Shown: one piece after another, positions 18,342 through 27,802 of the stretch
How the letters are laid out: every line of letters begins with the position of its first letter
How positions within the stretch are numbered: position 1 is the first letter of the stretch
Assembly: GCA_963752935.1 (NCBI GenBank)
Contig: CAVWAL010000020.1
Coordinates: forward strand, 186,001-250,000
From: RI-153 sp963752935
GTDB taxonomy: Bacteria > Chloroflexota > Anaerolineae > Caldilineales > Caldilineaceae
Length of the DNA stretch: 64,000 nucleotides
Reading direction: 5' to 3'
The notes under the pieces: model-generated
What the model was told of the DNA's origin: nothing
Database searches by the model: none
The model's input: the letters and a program-made list of their open reading frames with translations, nothing else
Translations under genes and position numbers: made by a program

Positions 18342-18932
18342 AGCTGGTTGAGATGGTAGTTACTTGTCAAGGCGGCGGGACATGACACGGCAATTCGTGG
18401 TTTGGCTTGACCAGAGGGGACTAGCGCCGGTTGAGTAGCCGAGTCTGCGAGGCATATCGAAACCCAAGCGGGTTCACAGACGAGATCTCGTAGACCCGCT
18501 TTCTGAAGCGGACCCGCTCGGTTGCGTCCCAAGTTTTTCGGTTCGGATCGCCAGGGCAGCTACCCAGAACGGACCGGCACGGAGGCCGGTCTCTACACGT
18601 AGGGATGGACCTCCGTGTCCATCCGTAATCGTCCACCGACCCAGAACGGACCGGCACGGAGGCCGGTCCCTACCGTAGGGATGGACCTCCGTGTCCATCC
18701 GTCGTGGCTTCCCGGTAGACATGGACCCACCCAATAACTATGGGACACACCCGACCCGCTCCCTTGATTTCGTTTGGTACAGGCGTTGCGCCATAACGCT
18801 GCGCACTCAATCGGTGGTCGCTACCCCTGGTTTGCCGTTTGTATCTTCAAATTTGGAATACTGGACAGCCCCCAAACAGAAGTGTCGTTAGGGTTCGATT
18901 AACTGATTGTTAAAAAAAGCTCAAATTGGGTA
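18342..18932. other. Intergenic region holding dispersed repeats, no gene seen
   Basis: About 590 bases between the phosphatase and the parS region. Apart from the repeats at 18562-18702, no protein-like frame or RNA gene was recognised. Short frames here read through the palindromic repeats in several phases. Confidence 0.5.
18562..18702. repeat. Two tandem copies of a palindromic dispersed repeat
   Basis: Copies at 18562-18638 and 18639-18702 (spacing 77 bases) both begin ACCCAGAACGGACCGG and contain CACGGAGGCCGGTC, TAGGGATGGACC and TCCGTGTCCATCCGT. Each can fold, because CGGAGG-type and CCTCCG-type segments face each other. A related single copy lies at 57087-57152. Confidence 0.65.
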
Positions 18933-18961
18933 TTGAAATTGGAGATCGTGGGTGCTATAAT
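18933..18961 (+). promoter_or_regulatory. Consensus sigma-70 promoter upstream of parS
   Basis: TTGAAA at 18933-18938 and a perfect TATAAT at 18956-18961 are separated by 17 bases. Transcription would start near 18968. It would pass a GC-rich hairpin followed by TTTTT (about 18970-19002), then the parS hairpin. Confidence 0.65.
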
Positions 18962-19026
18962 GGGTCGACTGCGCGGAGGGGATACCTTCCCCGCACTTTT
19001 TGTTCTAATTCAGATGCGTTCAGGGA

Positions 19027-19088
19027 GGTCTCGGAGAGTGAAACAGGGCAACTATGTTTCACGTGAAACATTCGAGACCCATTTTTTT
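19027..19088 (+). terminator. Terminator-like hairpin enclosing the parS site
   Basis: GGTCTCG (19027-19033) pairs with CGAGACC (19073-19079), followed by CATTTTTTT. Inside, GTGAAAC (19039-19045) can pair with GTTTCAC (19056-19062). RNA from the promoter at 18933 could end here as a transcript of about 120 bases. Function is unproven. Confidence 0.45.
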
Positions 19089-20064
19089 GAGAATCAGACA
19101 TGTGCCGACACTAATGGGCAATCCGGCGACAGAACCAAAAGACACCGCGCAGATCCCGGTGATGGATTACGAAGGCAGTAATTATCGCCAGGCTTTCTGG
19201 GAAGGTCAGGACAGAGAGTACGAAGATCTAGTTGAACGTGCCGTTTTAAGACGTGTTCTTCCTGCTTCAGGACGCCGTATTGCCGAGCTGGGCGCAGGGT
19301 TTGGGCGGCTTGCCGAACTCTACACCGGATACGAGCAGATCATTCTGTTTGATTACAGCCGAACGCTCCTGGCCGATGCCGTGGCCCGTTGGGGGAATGA
19401 CAAGCGTTTTGTCTTTGTAGCAGGCAATATCTACGATCTGCCTCTTGCACACGCCACATTGGATACATTGGTTATGTTGCGTGTGATGCACCATCTGGCT
19501 GATGTACCGACAGCACTCACCCAAATCGAGCGAGTGTTGCATGGCCAGAGTACGGCGATTCTCGAATACGCCAACAAGCGTAATCTGAAGTCGATTGGCC
19601 GTTGGGCCATTCGACGACAATCATGGTCACCTTTTGAGCCGCAGCCTGTGGAATTCGTCAAACTCAACTACGATTTCCACCCGCGGTGGATGGAAACACA
19701 GTTGGCGGAAGCAAAGTTGTCAGTATCACGTCGATTTGCTCTGTCCCACTTCCGCTTGCCGTTACTCAAGAAGTGGATTTCATCAGAGCAGTTGGTGACC
19801 ATTGAACAAGCATTTTTTGAGCGGGCAGGTCAGTTTCCCCTGGCGCCAAGCGCTCTGGTAACAGCGAGCAGTCGCAGCCGGCGCGTTGATCGCAAAGCGA
19901 GTACTGATCCGGGTGATGTTGCAAAGCTGTTTCGTTGTCCTCACTGTGGCGCGGAAGCATTTACGCAACGGAACGAGGAACGGATTCAGTGTACAGCTTG
20001 TGACCGCATCTATGGGCGGCACAATCAAATTTGGGATTTTAAGGATACTCTGCAGGCCGTTTGA
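19054..20064 (+). CDS. SAM-dependent methyltransferase with C-terminal zinc ribbon
   Basis: Class I methyltransferase with SAM-binding motif I IAELGAGFGRLAELY (residues about 75-89) and VMLRVMHHLADVPTAL as the post-motif region. The last about 50 residues hold FRCPHCGAEAF...IQCTACDR, a Trm112-like zinc ribbon. Target unknown. From ATG 19054 it is 336 residues, but the first codons are the parS palindrome itself. Alternative ATG starts at 19114 (MGNPATEP) and 19162 (MDYEGSNY) would leave the methyltransferase domain intact. An AGGG lies 5 bases before 19054, so the start is undecided. It precedes the sigma factor gene by 215 bases. Confidence 0.7.
   Translation: MFHVKHSRPIFLRIRHVPTLMGNPATEPKDTAQIPVMDYEGSNYRQAFWEGQDREYEDLVERAVLRRVLPASGRRIAELGAGFGRLAELYTGYEQIILFDYSRTLLADAVARWGNDKRFVFVAGNIYDLPLAHATLDTLVMLRVMHHLADVPTALTQIERVLHGQSTAILEYANKRNLKSIGRWAIRRQSWSPFEPQPVEFVKLNYDFHPRWMETQLAEAKLSVSRRFALSHFRLPLLKKWISSEQLVTIEQAFFERAGQFPLAPSALVTASSRSRRVDRKASTDPGDVAKLFRCPHCGAEAFTQRNEERIQCTACDRIYGRHNQIWDFKDTLQAV
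19055..19070. promoter_or_regulatory. parS: parS centromere site (ParB-binding palindrome)
   Basis: TGTTTCACGTGAAACA is a perfect 16-bp palindrome identical to the bacterial chromosomal parS consensus. Such sites load ParB/Spo0J and usually lie near the replication origin. Here it overlaps the first codons of the downstream frame, giving the MFHVKH start often produced when parS is translated. Confidence 0.9.
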
Positions 20065-20279
20065 CGGTACCGAGCGCAGAGTCTTAGTCGACTATGGTTT
20101 GCCGTGTAGAGTGGAATATCCCTTATAGTGAAATAGCTTTCGTTATTGTAAAGTAAAGAGCCGCAGCTAACTGATGTAAATCGTTATGGAATGGGGCGGG
20201 CGGTGCAGTGAGCAAAATGCAGGTTTCAAGGGTAACCCTGCGTAAAAACGGTGCCCAATAGTCATGGAGATGCCACGAA

Positions 20280-21488
<1,209 letters not shown>

Positions 21489-21510
21489 ATTAAAGAGTCA
21501 CCAAGACTGA

Positions 21511-21546
21511 AACCCCCTGGTCAGGAATTGACCAGGGGGTTTTTGT
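21511..21546 (+). terminator. Intrinsic terminator after the sigma factor gene
   Basis: AACCCCCTGGTCA and TGACCAGGGGGTT form a 13-bp stem with loop GGAAT-type spacing, followed by a T tract. It starts 22 bases after the stop codon. Confidence 0.9.
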
Positions 21547-21550
21547 TTGC

Positions 21551-22125
21551 CCCTCGCCCCTATCCCCCTCGTGCCCGTACGGTGATGCGTGATATTGGCC
21601 GATTGTCGGGGCATGAGGGGGATGGGACGGAGATCTGCGACGATGGGCGAGACGTCGCCCCCATCCCCCTCGTGCCCGTACGATGCTTCGTGATATTGGC
21701 CGGTTGTCGGGGCATGAGGGGGATGGGACGGAGATCTGCGACAATAGGCGAGACGTCGCCCCCATCCCCCTCGTGCCCGTACGATGCTAGTCGTGATGAT
21801 GTGGGCCGGTTGTCGGGGCATGAGGGGGATGGGACGGAGATCTGCGACAATGGGCGAGACGTCGCCCCCATCCCCCTCGTGCCCGTACGATGATGCGTGA
21901 TATTGGCCGGTTGTCGGGGCATGAGGGGGATGGGACGGAGATCTGCGACAATGGGCGAGACGTCGCCCCCATCCCCCTCGTGCCCGTACGATGATGCGTG
22001 ATATTGGGCCGGTTGTCGGGGCATGAGGGGGATGGGACGGAGATCTGCGACAATGGGCGAGACGTCGCCCCCATCCCCCTCGTGCCCGTACGATGATGCG
22101 TGATCTGGGCCGGTTGTCGTGTGCG
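21551..22125. repeat. Tandem array of about 101-bp palindromic repeats
   Basis: The anchor GTGCCCGTAC recurs at 21571, 21672, 21773, 21879, 21980 and 22082, giving periods of 101, 101, 106, 101 and 102. Each unit contains GGGCATGAGGGGGATGGG and its imperfect inverse CCCATCCCCCTCGTGCCC around a spacer with GAGATCTGCGACAATGGGCG. Every unit can therefore form a large hairpin. Long minus-strand frames through it are repeat artefacts. The array stands between the sigma factor terminator and the CheB-type gene. Confidence 0.9.
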
Positions 22126-22252
22126 GCAGCCGATAAACCCTGTATAGGTGAAATGGGGCGTTCCGTGAGCGGCATTGGCAGTTTATACTGGAGCGAACCG
22201 ACCTTTCGGCCCCTATTCAGCCCTGGACTGATTTTGCGAAAAAGGTATCCTC

Positions 22253-22942
22253 TTGCACAAACATCCGATTCGAGCACTTGCATTGACAGATATGCCGGTT
22301 GTGGTGGCCAGTTCGGCCGGCGGCCCGGAGGCGCTGCGCCTCTTCTTTTCGTCACTGCCACCCAATCTGCCCATCGGTGGTGTGATCGTTCAACATATGG
22401 CGGCCGGTTTTACAAGGCTGCTAGGCGAGAACCTGAACCAGATCTCCTCGTATTGGATCCGTGAAGCCGAAGACGGCGACCTAATCTCGCAAGGACAATT
22501 CCTGGTTGCCCCAGGGGGCTATCACCTTTCTTTTACGGTGCACGGGGTTGTCCAACTGCTTGACGCACCCCGTGTGAACTCAGTAAAACCCGCAGCGGAC
22601 ATTACCCTGTCCAACCTCGCGCCACTTTATCGTCGGCGGCTCACTGCTGTTGTCCTCAGCGGCCTGGGACAGGACGGACTCGACGGTTCACGCGCGGTAC
22701 GCGCCCATGGCGGCGTCGTGCTTGCCCAGAACCGAGAGAGCAGCGTGGCTTATTTCATGCCCAAAGCCGTGGTCGAGGCCAATCTTGCCCAGGATACGGG
22801 ATCACCGGCCGAGTTGAGCCACAAAGTTGCTTCGCTTTCACAACGGCGGACGCTCACAATGCCCATCAAGCCCACACCCATGGTTTCTTTTCCGCTTCCT
22901 CTACCAAACGAAGCATTTGGTTCCGCCAAGCTATCCAAATAA
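22253..22942 (+). CDS. Stand-alone CheB-type methylesterase domain protein
   Basis: A 229-residue protein with the CheB protein-glutamate methylesterase fold. The catalytic Ser is in VVASSAGGPEALR (residues about 16-28), the His in VIVQHMAAGFTRLL, and the Asp in VLSGLGQDGLDGSRAV. There is no receiver domain, and no chemotaxis genes are in the window, so its target is unclear. Stand-alone CheB domains also occur in signalling operons with CheR or hybrid kinases. The open frame begins at TTG 22253; an ATG at 22292 (MPVVVASS) would cut close to the fold, so the upstream start is kept with reservation. Confidence 0.75.
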   Translation: MHKHPIRALALTDMPVVVASSAGGPEALRLFFSSLPPNLPIGGVIVQHMAAGFTRLLGENLNQISSYWIREAEDGDLISQGQFLVAPGGYHLSFTVHGVVQLLDAPRVNSVKPAADITLSNLAPLYRRRLTAVVLSGLGQDGLDGSRAVRAHGGVVLAQNRESSVAYFMPKAVVEANLAQDTGSPAELSHKVASLSQRRTLTMPIKPTPMVSFPLPLPNEAFGSAKLSK

Positions 22943-22990
22943 GCCCTTCTTGCGCTGACGGGTACGCTGCAGATGCGAGAACCTTACGAA

Positions 22991-23033
22991 CAAAAAGAGG
23001 ACGCTGTCATGGTGACGGCGTCCTCTTTTTGTT
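22991..23033. terminator. Bidirectional terminator between cheB-like gene and gyrB
   Basis: CAAAAAGAGGACGC and GCGTCCTCTTTTTG form a stem around TGTCATGGTGACG. The A and T runs on both flanks let it serve both convergent genes. Confidence 0.85.
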
Positions 23034-23069
23034 GTTTGCTTTTGAAGCGAGACCTACGATCGCAGTCCC

Positions 23070-25022
23070 CTACACATCCAGGTTGCGTACTTCGTGCGCG
23101 TGCGTCTGGATAAAACGGCGCCGCGGCGGAACACTGCTGCCCATCAACATATCAAATGTACGATCCGCTTCGGCCGCATCGTCCACCGAAACCTGGAGTA
23201 GCGTGCGGTTTTCTGGGTTCATGGTCGTCACCCAAAGCTGCTCGGGATTCATTTCCCCCAGACCTTTGTAGCGCTGTTCGAGTTTGACGTTTTCGTCGCC
23301 CATCTCTTTGCGCATTTTCAAGAGCGCGCCATCGTTGTAGACATAACGCAGGTCGCGTTTCGACTTGCCGTTGCTCTTATCCGTCACCTGAACCCGATAG
23401 AGCGGAGGTTGGGCGATGTAGAGGTGGCCGTTTTCCACCAGCGGTTCCATATAGCGGAAGAAGAGCGTCAGCAGCAATGTACGAATGTGAGCGCCGTCAA
23501 CATCAGCGTCGGTCATAATGATAATACGGTTATAGCGCAGATTTTTGACGGAAAAGTCATCGCCGATTCCCGTACCCAGGGCTGTGATCAATGCCTGAAT
23601 CTCTTTGTTACCAAGCGCCTTATCCAGGCTGGTCTTCTCGACGTTGAGGATCTTGCCACGCAGCGGTAGAATCGCCTGGAAGCGTCGATCTCGGCCCTGC
23701 TTGGCCGAACCACCGGCGCTGTCACCCTCCACAATGTAGAGTTCGCTTTCCAGCGGATCGCGGGTCGAGCAATCGGCCAACTTGCCGGGCAAGGTCAAAC
23801 TTTCCAGTGCGCTTTTACGGATAACCAGATCGCGTGCCTTACGCGCGGCCTCACGGGCCCGATAAGCCGTCTGGCACTTTTCGAGGATTCGACGCGCATC
23901 ACGCGGATTCTGCTCCATCCACTCGCCCACCGATTCGGCAACAGCCTGTTCCACATGATAGCGGACCTCATTGTTGAGCAGTTTCAGTTTGTTCTGCCCC
24001 TCGAACTGAGGTTCCAATACTTTGACGCTAATAATCGCCGTCATCCCCTGGCGTGTATCATCGCCGGTAAAGTTCGGATCGCTATCCTTCAAAAAGGCCT
24101 GTTTGCGGGCGTAATCGTTGATCTGTCGCGTTAACGCCGCGCGCAGACCGGTAAGGTGCGTACCGCCATCAGGCGTGTTAATCGTGTTGGCAAAGGCAAA
24201 AACAGACTCGTTATAGCCATCTGTATACTGAATTGCCGCCTCAACCTGCGTACTCTCGATCTCACGGTCAATATAAATCGGCGGATGCAGGACTTCTCGG
24301 TTCTTGTTGAGATAGCGTACAAAGGATTGAACGCCGCCTTCAAAGTGGAAGTTCACCTCGCGAGGGAGATCCTCGCGTTCATCCACAAAGGTGATGTCCA
24401 CGGCGCGGGTGAGGAAGGCCATTTCGCGGAAACGCGTCACCAACGCCGGCCACTCATAGCTCAAGACCTGGAAGATGGTATCGTCGCGCAAGAAGTGCTG
24501 CGTCGTCCCCGTGTCGTTGGGATCACACTCGCCGATCACATCAACATCCGTCATCGGTACACCGCGCTCGAAACGCTGCCGGTACACCTTACCATTGCGC
24601 TTGATCGTGGTTTCCATCCATGTGCTCAAGGCGTTCACGGCGCTGACACCCACACCATGCAGACCACCCGACACTTTGTAGCCGCCGCCGCCAAACTTAC
24701 CGCCGGCGTGCAGCTTGGTCATGACAACGGTCAGGGCGGGGAGACCCGTCTGTTGTTGAATGCCAACCGGGATGCCCGCGCCGTTGTCGGTAACGCTGAC
24801 ACTATCATCTTTGTGAAGCGTTACCCAGATATGATCACAACGTCCCTGCATAGCCTCGTCGATGGCGTTGTCCACCACTTCGTAGACCATATGGTGCAGC
24901 GCCTTGCCGTCTGTGCCGCCAATGTACATACCGGGGCGGCGGCGCACTGCCTCCAACCCCTCCAAGACCTGAATTTGTTCGGCCTCGTAGACAAAATCCT
25001 GATTGCGTTTTCCGTTTGCCAC
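23070..25022 (-). CDS. gyrB: DNA gyrase subunit B
   Basis: A 650-residue ATPase subunit of DNA gyrase. The GHKL ATPase domain shows VYEVVDNAIDEA, SVTDNGAGIPVG and KVSGGLHGVGVSAVNALS. The TOPRIM domain shows YIVEGDSAGGSAKQGRDR and IIMTDADVDGAHIRTLLLTLFFR. The C-terminal part has QRYKGLGEMNPEQLW. Length fits GyrB without the Gram-negative insertion, although ParE cannot be fully ruled out. The start is GTG 25022, six bases after GGAGG. It is downstream of a membrane protein gene on the same strand. Confidence 0.93.
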   Translation of the reverse strand: MANGKRNQDFVYEAEQIQVLEGLEAVRRRPGMYIGGTDGKALHHMVYEVVDNAIDEAMQGRCDHIWVTLHKDDSVSVTDNGAGIPVGIQQQTGLPALTVVMTKLHAGGKFGGGGYKVSGGLHGVGVSAVNALSTWMETTIKRNGKVYRQRFERGVPMTDVDVIGECDPNDTGTTQHFLRDDTIFQVLSYEWPALVTRFREMAFLTRAVDITFVDEREDLPREVNFHFEGGVQSFVRYLNKNREVLHPPIYIDREIESTQVEAAIQYTDGYNESVFAFANTINTPDGGTHLTGLRAALTRQINDYARKQAFLKDSDPNFTGDDTRQGMTAIISVKVLEPQFEGQNKLKLLNNEVRYHVEQAVAESVGEWMEQNPRDARRILEKCQTAYRAREAARKARDLVIRKSALESLTLPGKLADCSTRDPLESELYIVEGDSAGGSAKQGRDRRFQAILPLRGKILNVEKTSLDKALGNKEIQALITALGTGIGDDFSVKNLRYNRIIIMTDADVDGAHIRTLLLTLFFRYMEPLVENGHLYIAQPPLYRVQVTDKSNGKSKRDLRYVYNDGALLKMRKEMGDENVKLEQRYKGLGEMNPEQLWVTTMNPENRTLLQVSVDDAAEADRTFDMLMGSSVPPRRRFIQTHAHEVRNLDV

Positions 25023-25095
25023 TGATTGCCTCCATTCTTCGGCGACGAGCCAGCTATTGGCTGTATCTGTCGCGAAGATCGTTAGTACGAATGTA

Positions 25096-26079
25096 TCACG
25101 CGCTCTGACGGGACGGTGTTACCGGCTCACCAACCGTAGCGAGCAGACGAGTGCGATAGAAGACCAAGAGCGCTATGGCAATCCCTGTGCCGATGAACGC
25201 ATTGATCAGGGCGCCGATGATCGCCCCAAACAATCCACTTAGCGCCAGTTGACCTATCAATAACCCCATGCCAAGAGAGATTAGAGTTGTCAAAAGAATG
25301 AAGCCTACCGTTGTCCAGAAGTTATGGCGGATGAGCAGGACACTGCGGATTACCGCCTGTATGACGGGCAGATCATCGAGCACCAGCCCGATGGTTACAA
25401 AGTAAAGGTAAAAGAAGACCACCAACGAAATCCCGCTCATCAACAAGATGGCGCCGCTGCCCAATGCCGGACTAAGCGCCATGAGCAGGGTGGCGCCAAT
25501 CGTGGCCGGGATGTAAATGATCAGAAGCAAGAAGAAGACGCCGACGGCAAAAAGCAGCGTACGCACCCAATGACGAAGCACCTGAACCACAAACTGCCCC
25601 GCCGAGAGCATCTTCTGTCCTTGGCCCAGGGGCAACGCCTTTGCCAACAGATTCATGTAAATCACGCCGAGCAACACACCCGAAATGCTAAACAGCAGCC
25701 CCAACGCTCCGGCTGTGCTGACCGAATCAATCTGAATGCTCCCGTGCGCGTCCTTGAGCATAGGCACGTTCACCAACAGACTGGGGACGTGATAGAGTGT
25801 GCGGCTCACCAGAAATTCCAGCAGGTTTGACGATGAACTGGTAGTGGTTAGTAAGTCGGTCATCTGATTCGACATGGCCGAGAGATCACCGCCGCTGTCC
25901 CCCAGCCCGACGCTGAGATCCTGGTAAACGGCCGCCAATCTCAACAACAGCGGCTCAATGCTGATGCGGGGCGCCAGCCATAAAAGTGCATCCAACAGCA
26001 GCGGCAATACCATTAACTCAAGATGTCGGGTTAACACACGATACCCAGCAGATAAGCTGTCAACAATCCCCACAGACAA
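25096..26079 (-). CDS. Multi-pass membrane protein of unknown function
   Basis: A 327-residue hydrophobic protein. Membrane segments lie near residues 20-40, 125-150, 165-200, 205-235, 255-285 and 285-310, with a soluble stretch rich in Ser/Thr around 60-100 (TDLLTTTSSSSNLLEF). I do not recognise a named family; the layout recalls DUF975/YciC-like integral proteins. It lies 73 bases upstream of gyrB on the same strand and may share its transcript. Confidence 0.65.
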   Translation of the reverse strand: MSVGIVDSLSAGYRVLTRHLELMVLPLLLDALLWLAPRISIEPLLLRLAAVYQDLSVGLGDSGGDLSAMSNQMTDLLTTTSSSSNLLEFLVSRTLYHVPSLLVNVPMLKDAHGSIQIDSVSTAGALGLLFSISGVLLGVIYMNLLAKALPLGQGQKMLSAGQFVVQVLRHWVRTLLFAVGVFFLLLIIYIPATIGATLLMALSPALGSGAILLMSGISLVVFFYLYFVTIGLVLDDLPVIQAVIRSVLLIRHNFWTTVGFILLTTLISLGMGLLIGQLALSGLFGAIIGALINAFIGTGIAIALLVFYRTRLLATVGEPVTPSRQSA

Positions 26080-26483
26080 CCTCTATTAAGTGTTTATCCG
26101 TAAATTACAGTGCGCAGCACTACGTCCGCCCTAAACAGGCCAACTTCGGCGGCTGCTGTGAATTGACGGCTAGATTCTAAGCCAAAATGGCACTCTTCAT
26201 AGGCACAGGTTTTCTCAGAACAACCATGTAATTTTAGCACAAATTTCAGGAAAAAGCGAAGTTTTGTGTGGTCGCAATTAGAACGCGTGTTCAGCCGGCG
26301 GGCAATTGACGACAAATGAGAGGAGGGCTACAATTCCCGCCAGATCGGACGTGCATTGAGACACGGAACTTTGCCTGCACAGAGAGCGTTGGCACAATCG
26401 CCGTCAGTTTGTCACCGTCAATTGACAGTCCCTTCCTCAGCTCTCCGATCTGAGGCCACGAATAAAACCCACAGGAGTTGTTT
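26080..26483. other. Divergent intergenic region upstream of murA
   Basis: About 400 bases between the divergent membrane-protein and murA genes. Apart from the murA promoter no gene, RNA or repeat was recognised. Confidence 0.45.
26306..26334 (+). promoter_or_regulatory. Sigma-70 promoter for murA
   Basis: TTGACG at 26306-26311 and TACAAT at 26329-26334 are spaced by 17 bases. This would give a leader of about 140 bases before the murA start at 26484. Confidence 0.6.
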
Positions 26484-27797
26484 ATGTCTTACTTTGTGAT
26501 CGAGGGAGGACACACGCTGTCTGGGACAGTGGTGGCCAGTGGCAACAAGAACGCGGCAATGCCTCTGGCCGAAGCCTGTCTGCTCACGGACGATCCCGTA
26601 ACACTGCACAACATGCCCGAAATCGGCGATGTCGACACGGTCTTAGATCTGATGCGCGATCTCGGCGTCGATATACAACGCAATGGCAGCAGTGTCACGT
26701 TGTGTGCGCGTGGTCTGCATTCTTCAACGCCCGACTCTCGCTCGTTTTCGCAGATCCGCGGATCGCTGACCCTGATGGGGCCGTTGCTGGCGCGCTGTGG
26801 GCACTTTTCCGTCGATACGACGGCGGGCGGTGATGACATTGGCCGGCGCCGCATCGACACGCATCTTCAGGTGTTTCGTGCATTGGGGGCCAATTTCGAG
26901 CGCAATGATCGCTTCCGACTCGATGCCCCCAACGGTCTGCACGGGAGCGACATTCTGCTCGACGAGGCGTCGGTCACCGCTACCGAGAACGGGTTGATGG
27001 CTGCGGCGCTGGCACGCGGCACAACCATCTTGCGTAATGCCGCAAGCGAACCGCACGTGCAGGATCTCTGCCACCTTCTGGTGGCGATGGGGTGCCCGAT
27101 CCAGGGGATTGGCAGCAACACGCTCATCATTCAGGGGCAAGAGAAGCTGCACGGCGCCGAGTTTACGGTTGGCCCCGATTATGTAGAAATTGGCAGTTAC
27201 ATTGGGTTGGGTGCCGTCACGCCGGGCGAACTGCGGATCGACGGTGTCGTGTTGGATCACCTGCGCATGATCGAGATGGTCTTTGTGGATCGGCTGGGCG
27301 TGCGCATGCATGTCGAGCACAACCCGGCCACATCGAACGGAAGTGGACACACCCTCGTCATCGAAGCGGATCAAGAGCTGCGTGTGGTGCCCGATTTCGG
27401 CGGCGCCGTCCCCAAGATCGATGATCAGCCGTGGCCTGCCTTTCCGCCCGACTTGATGAGCATCGCCCTCGTCGCCGCTACACAGGCCCACGGCACGGTG
27501 TTGATCCATGAAAAGATGTATGACGGCCGTCTCTTTTTTGTGGACAAGCTGGTATCGATGGGTGCCCAGATCATCCTGTGCGATCCGCATCGCGCCGTGG
27601 TGGTGGGCCCCAGTCACCTCAGCGGACAGCAAGTAAGCAGCCCCGACATCCGCGCCGGGATGGCATTGGTGCTGGCCGCGCTGGCGGCCACAGGCGTCAC
27701 CCGCATCGGCAACATTCAACAGATTGACCGTGGCTATCAGCGCATTGATGAAAAGCTGCGCAGCCTCGGCGCTCACATCAAACGAGTGGAGGAGTAA
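26484..27797 (+). CDS. murA: UDP-GlcNAc 1-carboxyvinyltransferase with Asp at the fosfomycin-target position
   Basis: MurA catalyses the first committed step of peptidoglycan synthesis, adding enolpyruvate from PEP to UDP-GlcNAc. The 437-residue protein has the GNKNAAMP substrate loop (residues 20-27), FPPD in the catalytic region, and DIRAGMALVLAALAA. The active-site loop reads TAGGDDIGRRRIDTH, so residue 117, equivalent to E. coli Cys115, is Asp. That change is known in mycobacterial and chlamydial MurA and causes fosfomycin resistance. The start is ATG 26484, six bases after AGGAG; the frame opens slightly earlier at a TTG. The next gene follows after five bases. Confidence 0.92.
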   Translation: MSYFVIEGGHTLSGTVVASGNKNAAMPLAEACLLTDDPVTLHNMPEIGDVDTVLDLMRDLGVDIQRNGSSVTLCARGLHSSTPDSRSFSQIRGSLTLMGPLLARCGHFSVDTTAGGDDIGRRRIDTHLQVFRALGANFERNDRFRLDAPNGLHGSDILLDEASVTATENGLMAAALARGTTILRNAASEPHVQDLCHLLVAMGCPIQGIGSNTLIIQGQEKLHGAEFTVGPDYVEIGSYIGLGAVTPGELRIDGVVLDHLRMIEMVFVDRLGVRMHVEHNPATSNGSGHTLVIEADQELRVVPDFGGAVPKIDDQPWPAFPPDLMSIALVAATQAHGTVLIHEKMYDGRLFFVDKLVSMGAQIILCDPHRAVVVGPSHLSGQQVSSPDIRAGMALVLAALAATGVTRIGNIQQIDRGYQRIDEKLRSLGAHIKRVEE

Positions 27798-27802
27798 TCA
27801 AA

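Noticed and set aside
18933..19181. 82-residue frame over the parS region
   Set aside because: It overlaps promoter, hairpin and parS elements, has no ribosome site and no recognisable protein features.
21551..22125. Possible CRISPR array
   Set aside because: Units are about 101 bp of nearly continuous identity with no variable spacers of regular size, and no cas genes lie nearby.
21498..22361. 287-residue minus-strand open frame and overlapping frames
   Set aside because: They translate the 101-bp repeat array in several phases. The repetition follows the DNA period, not a protein pattern, and no ribosome site is present.
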